Positions 16,726 through 24,757 of a stretch of DNA of 64,000 bases are shown in pieces. Position 1 is the stretch's first letter; every line of letters starts with the position of its first letter. The notes beneath the pieces were generated by a model that worked only from the letters and a program-made list of their open reading frames with translations, made no database searches and was not told where the DNA came from. The stretch is from Hymenobacter ginkgonis (GTDB lineage: Bacteria > Bacteroidota > Bacteroidia > Cytophagales > Hymenobacteraceae): the NCBI RefSeq assembly GCF_009755225.1, contig NZ_WQKZ01000001.1:1240001-1304000 (forward strand), read 5' to 3'. The translations under genes were made by a program, and so were the position numbers.

Positions 16726-17289
16726 ATGAAAGCGACATCTGACGTACGCGAACGAATTCTGACTACGGCCGGCCGCCTGTTCCACCAGCAGGGCTATAAC
16801 CTGACAGGTATCAACCAGATTATTGCCGAGGCCGACATTGCCCGGGCCTCGCTCTACCAGCACTTTGCCTCGAAAGACGAACTGTTGCTCGAGTACCTGC
16901 GCCGCACCGACGAGGCGTGGTTTGCGGCGCTGGCCGACTTTAGCCAATCTTGCCAAACGCCCCAGGAAAAGCTACTCGCGCTCTTCGACTTTCGGATGGC
17001 GCGCCAGCAGGCACTGGGCTTCGCGGGCTGCAATTTCGTGAAAATAAATGCCGAAGTAGGCCGCGATAAGGAGCCGGTATTTGCCCTCGCCGCCGCCCAC
17101 AAAGAGCGCCTGCGCCACTTCATTCAGGAGTTGGTACCGCAGGCCCTACCCCAGGCCGACGCCGACACGCAGGCCGATACGGCCGATACCCTCTTCCTGC
17201 TGCTAGAGGGCGGCGGCCTCACCACCACCCTGCGCCAAGATATGTGGGGCCTCGCCCGCGCCCGCGCCCTGGCCGCCAAGCTGCTATGA
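16726..17289 (+). CDS. TetR/AcrR family regulator
   Basis: 187 residues. The N-terminal helix-turn-helix is typical (RERILTTAGRLFHQQGYNLTGINQIIAEADIARASLYQHFASKDELL, about 9-55). The C-terminal ligand domain resembles TetR proteins with the GCNFVKINAEV motif. The gene overlaps the MFS transporter start by 4 bp (ATGA), so the regulator and pump are translationally coupled. It probably represses its own operon through the palindrome at 16683-16696 until an inducer binds. Confidence 0.9.
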   Translation: MKATSDVRERILTTAGRLFHQQGYNLTGINQIIAEADIARASLYQHFASKDELLLEYLRRTDEAWFAALADFSQSCQTPQEKLLALFDFRMARQQALGFAGCNFVKINAEVGRDKEPVFALAAAHKERLRHFIQELVPQALPQADADTQADTADTLFLLLEGGGLTTTLRQDMWGLARARALAAKLL

Positions 17290-18734
17290 GCCAGGCCCTG
17301 CCCGCACCAGCCCCGGCCTTGCCGGCTGCGCCAGCCGCCACCAGCCCTACCCACCCGTGGGGACTACTGCTCGTGATTCTGACGGCTCCGCTGCTGTCGG
17401 TGCTTGACGTATTCATCGTGAATATGGCCATTCCTGCCATCCGCACCGACCTGGGGGCTACCGGGGCTGACTTGGAACTGGTGATTGCCGGGTATTTGCT
17501 AGGCTTTTCAGCTTTCCTCATCACCGGGGGGCGGGCCGGCGACCAATACGGGCGGCGGCGCGTGTTTATAACTGGGCTGGTGCTCTTTACGCTCACGTCT
17601 TGCCTGTGCGGCATTGCGCCCAGCATCGGGCAGCTCGTTCTCTACCGCTTCCTGCAAGGGGTAAGCGCAGCCTTCATGCTCCCCCAGACCATTGCCCTGA
17701 TTCAGGTCAGCTTTGCCGAGGCGCAGGCCCGCAACCGAGCGTTTGGCTACTACGGCATCACGCTAGGTATTGCGTCGATGCTGGGGCTGTACTTGGGCGG
17801 CTACCTGGTCAGTACCAATTGGGGCGTGGCGGGCTGGCGGCTTACCTTCTTGGTCAACCTGCCAGTGGGGGTAGTGGCTACGGGCGCAGCCCTGCGCCTG
17901 CTGCCCGAAACGGCGCGCAACCACGCGCAGCAATTCGATTTTGGCGGTGTGGCGCTGCTGACGGCGGGGCTGGGGGCGGTGGTCTATCCGCTGAGTGTGG
18001 GCCGCGAGGTGGGCTGGCCAGCCTGGAGCTTGGCACTGCTGCTGCTCGGGCTGGCGCTGCTGGGCGTCTTGCTGCGGCAGCAGGCCAGCCTGCTGCGCCG
18101 GGGCGGCAACCCGCTGCTCGACGTGGACTTGTTTGGCTACCCCTCCTTCAACCTGGGAGTGGGCACGCTGGTGTTTTTCTTCAGCGTGCACAATTCCTTT
18201 TTGCTCATCAGCACGGTGTATCTGCAGAGCGGGCTGCACGTGCCATCCTACGCGGCGGGCACCACGTTCGTTTTTTTCGGTGCCGGGTTTCTGGTGTCGG
18301 CCTACTTGTCGATTCGCTACATCGGCCGGTTTGGCAAGCGGCTGCTGCAGTTTGGGCTGCTGTTGATGCTGCTGGCGCTGGCGGGCCAGGTGCTGCGTGC
18401 CCCGGCTTTCGCCACTTCGCTGGCCGAGCTGAAAGCCTGGCTCTTGCTCTATGGCCTGGGTAGTGGGCTGGTCATTCCTTCGCTGCTAAATGTGGCCCTG
18501 CGCTGCCTGCCGGCCCGCTTTGCCGGCGGGGCAGCCGGGGTGTATTCCACATTTCAGCAGGTGGCCTCGGCGCTGGGCGTCACGCTCATTGGGGGCGTGT
18601 TTTTTGCGCACTGGCACCCCGGCGAAGCTGCCAGCTTCGTGCGCGCCTTCCGCTTCGGGCTGGGGCTGGACATCGGCTGCCTGCTGGTAGCAGCCTTGCT
18701 GCTAGAGCAACTGCAAGAAACTAAGGCCGATTAG
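17286..18734 (+). CDS. MFS transporter, DHA2/EmrB-QacA type
   Basis: 482 residues from ATG 17286. Fourteen or so hydrophobic segments are visible. Family motifs include SVLDVFIVNMAIPAI in the first helix, GYLLGFSAFLITGGRAGDQYGRRR (the loop 2-3 motif) and a PQTIALIQVSF stretch. These are proton-driven drug or metabolite exporters of the inner membrane. Co-transcription with tetR and the tautomerase suggests export of a small, possibly electrophilic or aromatic compound, which is inference. Confidence 0.92.
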   Translation: MSQALPAPAPALPAAPAATSPTHPWGLLLVILTAPLLSVLDVFIVNMAIPAIRTDLGATGADLELVIAGYLLGFSAFLITGGRAGDQYGRRRVFITGLVLFTLTSCLCGIAPSIGQLVLYRFLQGVSAAFMLPQTIALIQVSFAEAQARNRAFGYYGITLGIASMLGLYLGGYLVSTNWGVAGWRLTFLVNLPVGVVATGAALRLLPETARNHAQQFDFGGVALLTAGLGAVVYPLSVGREVGWPAWSLALLLLGLALLGVLLRQQASLLRRGGNPLLDVDLFGYPSFNLGVGTLVFFFSVHNSFLLISTVYLQSGLHVPSYAAGTTFVFFGAGFLVSAYLSIRYIGRFGKRLLQFGLLLMLLALAGQVLRAPAFATSLAELKAWLLLYGLGSGLVIPSLLNVALRCLPARFAGGAAGVYSTFQQVASALGVTLIGGVFFAHWHPGEAASFVRAFRFGLGLDIGCLLVAALLLEQLQETKAD

Positions 18735-18795
18735 GTTTCGCCTACCCCCAGGCTGCTTAAGTAAGCTTCTCCTTCACCTTTACTCCACTACTGCC

Positions 18796-19200
18796 ATGCC
18801 CTTTGCGCGTATTTCTGTTGGCCAGCACCGCTCGGCCGCCGCTATCAAAGCCATCAGCGACGGTGTGTACGAAGCCTTGGTTGAGGCCGTGCACGCCCCG
18901 GAAGACGACAAGTTTCAGGTCATTACCCGCCACACTGCCGACGAGCTGATTTTCAGCCCGACTTACCTGGGCATTGAGCGCTCCGCCGACCTGACGTTCA
19001 TCCAGATTTTCCTCTACCCCGGTCGCACCGTAGCGCAGAAGAAACTGCTGCATCACACCATCGCGCAGAAGCTGGCCGACAATCCAGGTATGCGGCAGGA
19101 AGACGTCTTCATTATCCTGGTCGATGTGCCCCGGGAAAACTGGTCGTATGGCAACGGGGAGGCCCAGTTTGCTCCTAAGGAGGAGCCCGCGGCATCCTAA
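18796..19200 (+). CDS. Tautomerase family protein
   Basis: 134 residues. Starts MPFARI, so the catalytic N-terminal proline (Pro1 after Met removal) is present. The C-terminal ENWSYGNGEAQ motif marks the larger tautomerase/MSAD-like group of the 4-oxalocrotonate tautomerase superfamily. Members tautomerise or hydrate keto-enol compounds. It follows the MFS gene by 61 bp on the same strand and probably shares the operon. Confidence 0.88.
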   Translation: MPFARISVGQHRSAAAIKAISDGVYEALVEAVHAPEDDKFQVITRHTADELIFSPTYLGIERSADLTFIQIFLYPGRTVAQKKLLHHTIAQKLADNPGMRQEDVFIILVDVPRENWSYGNGEAQFAPKEEPAAS

Positions 19201-19646
19201 GCCTACTGCGGCCCCCGGCTTATCGGCCACCAGTCTTTGAGTGGTTACCAGTTTTTGGGTGGCCGCCAGGCTGAAACGGAAGCATTAAGGGTGCCCCCCG
19301 GCCGGGGGTAAGCGGGTTGTTCGCCATGAGATAACTGCTTGACAAAATAGTAGCTTTCCTCATTCCGGTTTTACGTTTGCAAAACAGTTATTTCATAAGC
19401 CCCTTCGTTACGGAACACGAATCTTATCTGCCTGGGCTTCCGCGTGAAGGTCCATCACGTCCTTCGGCAACTATGACCTGTTGGAAGCCATAGCCATACT
19501 CGCCATACTCTAGGTGCCTACCCCCCCGCCGCACTAACAGGCCCGGTACCCAGAGTTGGTTTACGTGCTGGAGGATGCGCTCGAATTCTTGGTCATCAGG
19601 CCGTGGCGCTGCGGCATAATATGTCACCTTTACCTACTCCAGGAAG
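19201..19646. other. Intergenic region with possible promoter
   Basis: About 450 bp. It starts with a GGCCACC/GGTGGCC inverted repeat (19225-19231 and 19258-19264) without a T-run. TACGTTTG at 19372-19379 fits a plus-strand -7 box, but no coding frame follows before 19647. No RNA gene is recognised. Confidence 0.4.
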
Positions 19647-20074
19647 ATGCAAGAACCCAAAGAAATCATTCACGTGGGCGCACTGGAGTTGCGCTTTCTG
19701 CTTGATGGCGACGATACCAACCAGCGGCTGGTCGTGTTCGAGTTTTCGGTACCCCCCGGGCAAAGGTGCCCGCCCCACACTACCACGAAGAGGTAGATGA
19801 GTTGGTTTATGGCTTGGCCGGGACTATGACCACCACAGTAGCCGGTAGCGTCCGGCAACTGGGCCCCGGCGAGCAGTGCTTTATTCCGCGCGGCGTCGTA
19901 CACCATCACACCAATCTGGGTTCGGAAACCGCGACGGTGCTCACGGTATTGACTCCGGCTAGCATTGGCCCGGCCTACTTTCGAGAGCTCGGCGCCTTGT
20001 TGCAGGCGGGTGGCCCGCCTGACCCGGGGCGGGTACAGGAAATCATGGCTAAGCACGGACTGGTAGTGGCTTGA
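19647..20074 (+). pseudogene. Cupin-domain protein, frameshifted
   Basis: The frame from ATG 19647 (MQEPKEIIHVGALELRFL...) reads VFEFSVPPG and then runs into a stop after HTTTKR. The cupin continues in another frame as VPAPHYHEEVDELVYGLAGTM...GEQCFIPRGVVHHHTN. One extra G in the GGG at 19758-19760 would restore SVPPGAKVPAPHYHEE. Cupin metal residues (HYHEE and the later H) lie after the shift. This is either a real 1-nt deletion in a homopolymer or a sequencing error. A shorter protein starting at 19766 would lack the first strands of the fold. Confidence 0.75.
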
Positions 20075-20275
20075 CAAGCGCTAACTAGGTTGGCTCCGAT
20101 AGACACAGCGGCGGTTACCGAACCCTAGCCGACCCATCAGAAAACCCTGCTAGTTGCGGCTTCACAGAGCAGCAAAATAGCTGATAACGACATTTTTAGT
20201 GCTCCGTGTAAGCTCACCGGCATAAGTGTTCTTAAGTCCGGTTATCCCTGCCTGGGAGCCGGCATAGCAGTTCAT

Positions 20276-20306
20276 AAAAAAGGCGGAGCCCAAGCCCCGC
20301 CTTTTT
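20276..20306 (-). terminator. Terminator of the three-gene operon
   Basis: AGGCGG (20281-20286) and CCGCCT (20297-20302) flanked by A5 and T5 runs; it works on the minus strand after 20330-23175. Confidence 0.8.
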
Positions 20307-20329
20307 AACACTATACCCATAGCAGAAGC

Positions 20330-21325
20330 TTATTGTGGCAGCGTGAGTAGGTAGCCGATGGTAAAGTTGGCATCCCAGTCGAATACAAACTGTTGGCAGC
20401 CAGTGGCATCGGCGATGGCTTTATAGATATTTAGCCCAGCTTTTGATTTGGCATTATCGAGCTGGTACGTGTCAGCTGCTTTTAGCACGGTAAAGCGCTC
20501 CTTTCCGTTACGTACTTTCTTGGCCATTTCAAATGGCACGCCCCCAATGATGAAGCAGGTTTGGCGCAAGCTAGCGGGCACCTGCTCAGCCTGGGCTTTC
20601 ACTTCGGAGGCCACCGTTGCATCATCCGTGCCCTTCTCAAAGTATTTGGCCCCGTAAGTTTCTACTGACGTGGGCGCCCCGCCGGCCAGCCACGAAATCT
20701 TGGTATTGCCCGAGCCAATATCCGTCACAAACGCCTTGCTTGCGTAAGAGGGGGGTAGCACCGAGCGCAGCCCCAGCACGCCTTCCTTTTCGGGCGTTAC
20801 GGTGTTCACCACGTAGTTTAGGCTTTTTAAGGCCTTGATTATTTTGGCCGTGCCCGCTGCTTTTTGGGCCCCGGAGCTCACCACAAAATGGATGTCGCGG
20901 CCGCCTACCCCGTAGTCCAGCATCTGGCCGATGTAGGCTTTCAAGCCCTTACGCACGTCCTCATCAGAGGCCATGTTTTCCAGCACTAAGCTGTTGCCAA
21001 AGTCGGCTTTTTCGAGTTTCCAGTTGCGGGCTTTGTCGATGCGAACAATGAACGAATTGAAGCCACTGGCTCCCAGTTCTACCACGCCCTTTAGCTTGCC
21101 ATTCACGGGGGCGGGCGCTTCGTAGGCAAACGCCGCCGCCGAACTACCCGATGGAGAAGGAGCGGAACTCGTGGCGGTATCCACGGCGGCGCCAGGCGCG
21201 GTGCTGGTGGCCGTGACCACTGCCGGCGCGGGGCGGGTGCCAACGAAATAGCGGAAGCCAAAATACACGGCTGCTACCACGACGAGCGTGATAATGAGCC
21301 GGCCGGCCAAGGTGATGCGTTGCAT
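20330..21325 (-). CDS. Membrane-anchored ASKHA-fold (Ppx/GppA-like) protein
   Basis: 331 residues. An N-terminal membrane anchor (about 6-28) is followed by a Ser/Ala/Pro-rich linker to about 75. The soluble part shows an actin/Hsp70/Ppx-like nucleotide fold: GVVELGASGFNSFIVRI (phosphate 1 type), FVTDIGSGNTKISWL (phosphate 2 type) and FIIGGVPFEMA (possible adenosine motif). The first matches the VIDLGSNSFHL pattern of Ppx/GppA only loosely, so activity is unknown. It is the last gene of a three-gene minus-strand operon with two coiled-coil proteins, spaced 70 bp from the preceding gene, and ends at a terminator. Confidence 0.75.
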   Translation of the reverse strand: MQRITLAGRLIITLVVVAAVYFGFRYFVGTRPAPAVVTATSTAPGAAVDTATSSAPSPSGSSAAAFAYEAPAPVNGKLKGVVELGASGFNSFIVRIDKARNWKLEKADFGNSLVLENMASDEDVRKGLKAYIGQMLDYGVGGRDIHFVVSSGAQKAAGTAKIIKALKSLNYVVNTVTPEKEGVLGLRSVLPPSYASKAFVTDIGSGNTKISWLAGGAPTSVETYGAKYFEKGTDDATVASEVKAQAEQVPASLRQTCFIIGGVPFEMAKKVRNGKERFTVLKAADTYQLDNAKSKAGLNIYKAIADATGCQQFVFDWDANFTIGYLLTLPQ

Positions 21326-21395
21326 TGAAAAAGGGGGGTAAGGTGAATGGGAAGAAAGAGGTAGGTTCAGCGCAGTTGGGCCGCCCGAGCGGCGG

Positions 21396-22424
21396 CTAAT
21401 TCAGTAAGTCGCGGTAGCCCGCGTCTTTGGCCGGAAAGGGCTCGGCCCCGCGGGCGCTTAGCGTGGTGGCTTCGGGCTTGGTATCGAGGCTCACCAGCTT
21501 AAATTCTCCTTGGTTATAGGCTTGCAGCATGGCCTCGCCTTTGTCGGAAAGAATGCCATTTTGCACGTCTACGGAATTGATGAAATCCATCGACAGGTCC
21601 ATCGCGCGCTTCATCTCGCCCAGTTTTTGGCTCATGTCGTCCTGGATGTACTCCATCGATTCATCAAAGTAAAACTTCTTGTCCGGGTCGCCCTTAAAAA
21701 TGCTCACGGCCGTACGCAGCGCACTAGAGCTTTCCTTCACGATTTTATATTCGACCTCTTTGAGGCGCACCTTGATTTCGGTTTCCTTGATGATGTAATC
21801 GGCGCTCTGATTCACCTTTTCCATGAAGGCCAACACCATTTTGATGTTGCGCTGGAGGGGTAGCAGCTTCTCGTTCATCTGCTGCAAGCCCGCGCCTTCG
21901 ATGGTGGCGAGCTGCGCCGCTTCCTTCATGCCGGGCCGGCCAGCCAGGCTGGTGGCCTTGTTGGCCTCGGCAAATTTCTGCTTGATTTCGTCGTTGTTCT
22001 CGTTGATTTTTTTATTAAGCTTCACCAGTTGGCCGGCCAGGGTATCAATCTGGCCCTGCATTTTTTGGCGCTTCTGCTTCAAGTCCTCGATGTAGATTTT
22101 GAGGATGGCAATGGGGTCGAGCTGAATGACTAGCCCGGTGATTTTGCGCATCAGCGTCTTAAACAAAAAGAATAACCCAGTCCGGATGTCGCGGCTCGTG
22201 GCCAGAAACACCAGCAGCGCCAGTCCACCCAGCAGAAAGGCTAGGTGCAGCGTATTGGAGGCCACTTCGATGAGGAATTTCACCACCTCGTTGAAGTAGA
22301 ACAAGCCCGTGCCGACCAGCCCTGCCAGCACCACAAGACCCAGCACGCCCTCGGGGCGCGACCAAAAGGAGCGGCGCTCGGCATCGGTGGAGCCGCCGAG
22401 CTGCGTGAAATCAGGAGTTGCCAT
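21396..22424 (-). CDS. Membrane coiled-coil protein of unknown function
   Basis: 342 residues from the ATG at 22424. Two membrane segments lie near the N-terminus (about 28-50 and 56-75). From about 105 onward the protein is mainly charged helices and coiled coil (YIEDLKQKRQKMQGQIDTLAGQL). The pattern DPIAILKIYIEDLKQKRQ is reminiscent of PspA/Vipp1-type helices, but I would not assign that family without a profile search. It is the middle gene of the operon. Confidence 0.75.
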   Translation of the reverse strand: MATPDFTQLGGSTDAERRSFWSRPEGVLGLVVLAGLVGTGLFYFNEVVKFLIEVASNTLHLAFLLGGLALLVFLATSRDIRTGLFFLFKTLMRKITGLVIQLDPIAILKIYIEDLKQKRQKMQGQIDTLAGQLVKLNKKINENNDEIKQKFAEANKATSLAGRPGMKEAAQLATIEGAGLQQMNEKLLPLQRNIKMVLAFMEKVNQSADYIIKETEIKVRLKEVEYKIVKESSSALRTAVSIFKGDPDKKFYFDESMEYIQDDMSQKLGEMKRAMDLSMDFINSVDVQNGILSDKGEAMLQAYNQGEFKLVSLDTKPEATTLSARGAEPFPAKDAGYRDLLN

Positions 22425-22494
22425 ACAGAGACGAAGAGGGGAAAATGAGAACGCCAAGATAGACTTTGGGTACTAGATAGGCTGCCCGGCAGCC

Positions 22495-23175
22495 TCACCG
22501 CAAGTACTGCGTGATTTTGAGGAGGTCGTCTTTAATTTTCTGCGTGAAGTGCGCATACGTGGCTTCGTAGCGCTGTCGGTTTTGGTTGAGCCGGCCGCTT
22601 TGCTCGGTAACTTCCCCGCCGATAGCCGCCAGCCGAGCATTATTCGCAGCCAATTTTTGCTGAATTTCGGCCAACTGCTTTGCCAAGGTTTCGTTATCGG
22701 TTTGGAGTTGCTGCTGTTCTTTTTGCAGCCCACCCACGCGCTCGGCAATGGCAGTTTCCACGCTTTTGCCAAAAGCGTCTCGGTCGGCTCCCAGCACCGT
22801 CAGGTAGTGCTGGCCGGTAGTGGTAAGCGCGGCCACCTCCGGCGCCCCGCCCATTGCCTTAAAGCTGGCCCAGGCGGCTTGAAACTGCTTTTCCTCCGTC
22901 AGGCCCAGCCCGGCTAAGCTGCGCAACGTTTCGCTGAATTCAAAATAGTCGGGTCCGGGCGGGTTGTTTTGAGCCAGCACGCTGGCTAAGTGTTCGGCGA
23001 ACTTGGCATCCGGGGCTTTCCCGGCGTCGGCCGGTGATGCACTCGGTGCGGACGGGCTGGCACCCGTTTGCCCCGTGGGCATCATAGTGCCGTAGGCCGG
23101 GGGGGGAGTGGTAGGTTCAGCGTCTTTGATGAAAAAGCTGAGAATCTTATGGCCGAGATTATCTGATTCAGGCAT
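22495..23175 (-). CDS. Soluble coiled-coil protein of unknown function
   Basis: 226 residues. A Pro/Ala/Ser-rich N-terminus (20-55) is followed by a helical domain (about 55-120) and a long coiled coil (about 135-190: LQKEQQQLQTDNETLAKQLAEIQQKL). No signal peptide or membrane segment. First gene of the operon, 70 bp before the membrane coiled-coil gene. The shared coiled coils suggest the two proteins assemble together, which is inference. Confidence 0.7.
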   Translation of the reverse strand: MPESDNLGHKILSFFIKDAEPTTPPPAYGTMMPTGQTGASPSAPSASPADAGKAPDAKFAEHLASVLAQNNPPGPDYFEFSETLRSLAGLGLTEEKQFQAAWASFKAMGGAPEVAALTTTGQHYLTVLGADRDAFGKSVETAIAERVGGLQKEQQQLQTDNETLAKQLAEIQQKLAANNARLAAIGGEVTEQSGRLNQNRQRYEATYAHFTQKIKDDLLKITQYLR

Positions 23176-23887
23176 GGCGTCGGGAGCAAGGTAGCGGACG
23201 CAATGTTACAAGTTTGCACGGAATAGTAGGCGCGTAGCCGTTACGTACCAAGCCAATGAGACGGTGCTTGCGCCGGAGCTAGATGAGCAGAACGCGCCGA
23301 AATGACGCCCCTGCCGGGATTACCCGTATTTCCAGCAGAAAGTGTCCGGTATGCGGAAGGCCAGAACTAGCCTACCCCTCCTTGCCAGGTCCCGAGATAG
23401 TCCATGCGCTGGGGCGTAAGCTAACCGGTCTGCTAGACGAGTCACTTGCGGGCCGCTGGCTGTGGGTGAGACGCCTGCGGTTGCCCATTTGGTGAGCGCT
23501 CGCGCATAACCGGCATACACTAAAAACGAAGTCACCGACGCCAGCGATAGCAGCACGGCCGGCCGACAACCGCAGCACGCTAGCCGTGCGTCGAGCTGGT
23601 AGCGACACGCTGAGCGTGCGCGCCGGCGACTTAAGCGAAGCCCAACACATCAGCCCGAGCACTATCCTAAACTTGCCTCAGGTGTACCTTATTTATCCCA
23701 GCGGCGCCTGCTAACCCGTGCTTGTGGTGGTCAGTGCTACCGCTACCCGTACTAGCTCTGATGAGCGTTACACACTCGACCTCGATATTAAGCTGCCCGC
23801 CCGTAATGCGCTGACGCACTAACTAACCAAAAAGCCCCACCGTTGCGGGTGAGGCTCTAGCTGGTTTACCAGTGGGGCGAGATGCTC
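23176..23887. other. Decayed accessory stretch
   Basis: About 700 bp without an intact gene. Plus-strand frames around 23480-23716 and 23717-23821 read like protein (for example LSVRAGDLSEAQHISPSTILNLPQVYLIYP, a stop, then VLVVVSATATRTSSDERYTLDLDIKLP) but lack a start and are split by an in-frame stop. I read this as remnants of a gene rather than a working one. An imperfect hairpin (GCCCCACC...GGTGAGGC) lies near 23834-23855. Confidence 0.4.
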
Positions 23888-24085
23888 CTAGTAGAGCGGG
23901 TTATTGCTCACTACACTAGAAACATAGATAGGATTATTACCCACAACGCTAGGAACATAAAGAGGGTTGTTTCCAACCACGCTGGGAGCGTAGATAGGAT
24001 TGTTGCTTACTGCGGAATAGATGGGATTGTTGCCAACCACGCTAGGGGCCAACTGCAATAGGCTAAAGACGAGGAGTTCAAACAT
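23888..24085 (-). CDS. Small secreted repeat peptide (VVGNNPIY repeats)
   Basis: 65 residues. A short hydrophobic start (MFELLVFSLLQLA) is followed by five repeats of about 11 residues with the core VVGNNPxY (x is I or L): APSVVGNNPIY, SAVSNNPIY, APSVVGNNPLY, VPSVVGNNPIY and VSSVVSNNPLY. The DNA repeats with a 33 bp period and ends with the stop right after the last repeat. I recognise no family. The coherent repeats in one frame argue for a real gene; the N-terminus may be a signal or membrane segment. It lies in the decayed region beside tRNA-Thr. Confidence 0.6.
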   Translation of the reverse strand: MFELLVFSLLQLAPSVVGNNPIYSAVSNNPIYAPSVVGNNPLYVPSVVGNNPIYVSSVVSNNPLY

Positions 24086-24255
24086 GGGAGTGGAGGAGTG
24101 AGGTTTAAGGTATTATTGTGATGCAAAATTCTGTATGTCAGATACTTGAAGCATCAGTGCCAGTACTGAATTTTGACCTCTCGTCCTCACGGGCACGCGA
24201 TAGCCTACCGGGCTCGTCAACTTGCGTTACGCTTTTGGCAACTTTGTTACGCTTT

Positions 24256-24519
24256 CTATGCTTTCGAAAACCACTCCTTAAACCGCGCGGCCGTCATCAC
24301 CGCCGGCCTTACGTCGATGCGGTCCACGTGGTCCATAGCAATGCTCAGGTCGCCATCTTCACTGTCCAGCGCAGCGGGTAGCTGCCCCACCCGAAAGCTG
24401 GCGTAGCCGTCAAGGGCGTTAGTAGTGTCCGGACCGCCGAAGATGCGGTGTTCTATTTTCTCGTGTTTTTGCTCCTTTTCTATGCCTTGATAATAGGAGA
24501 GGGGCACACCGGCGGGCAC
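24256..24519 (-). CDS. Hypothetical protein, possibly 5'-truncated
   Basis: 87 residues from a GTG at 24519. The frame remains open upstream through the terminator hairpin as far as a stop near 24565 with no ATG, and that extension reads like protein (SSIYNGLFRRVPAGVP). This suggests the front of an older gene has been cut off beside the tRNA. The C-terminal part (LSIAMDHVDRIDVRPAVMTAARFKEWFSKA) is not one I recognise. It may be a non-functional remnant. Confidence 0.4.
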   Translation of the reverse strand: MPAGVPLSYYQGIEKEQKHEKIEHRIFGGPDTTNALDGYASFRVGQLPAALDSEDGDLSIAMDHVDRIDVRPAVMTAARFKEWFSKA

Positions 24520-24528
24520 CCTACGAAA

Positions 24529-24563
24529 AAGCCCATTGTAAATACTTGATTTACAATGGGCTT
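24529..24563 (-). terminator. Strong terminator after tRNA-Thr
   Basis: Perfect 15 bp arms (24529-24543 and 24549-24563) around a 5-nt loop. On the minus strand the stem is followed by TTTTT, 12 bp after the tRNA 3' end. Confidence 0.85.
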
Positions 24564-24574
24564 ATTTAACAATG

Positions 24575-24647
24575 AGCCTCCTGTCGGACTCGAACCAACG
24601 ACCCTCTGATTACAAGTCAGAAGCTCTACCAACTGAGCTAAGGAGGC
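24575..24647 (-). tRNA. tRNA-Thr (anticodon TGT)
   Basis: Minus-strand cloverleaf with acceptor arms GCCTCCT/AGGAGGC, D-arm AGCTCAGTTGGTAGAGC, anticodon loop CTTGTAA in a TCTGA/TCAGA stem (anticodon TGT, reading ACA) and T-loop GGTTCGAGTCC. The discriminator base is T and CCA is not encoded. Confidence 0.95.
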
Positions 24648-24702
24648 TTAATTGTAGGGCAAAAGTAAGCCCCATCGAGGCGTTTGCGCAAGTGTAAGGC
24701 CC

Positions 24703-24735
24703 AAAAAAACGGGCTGCCCGTAGGGGGCAGCCCGT
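24703..24735 (-). terminator. Terminator after DUF349 gene
   Basis: Arms ACGGGCTGCCC (24709-24719) and GGGCAGCCCGT (24725-24735), followed on the minus strand by a T7 run. Confidence 0.85.
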
Positions 24736-24757
24736 TTAGAAGCTGGCTGGCAGCGGC

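Noticed and set aside
23888..24085. NPxY tyrosine motif as a eukaryotic-type signal
   Set aside because: Resemblance to the eukaryotic sorting motif is most likely coincidental in a repeat peptide.
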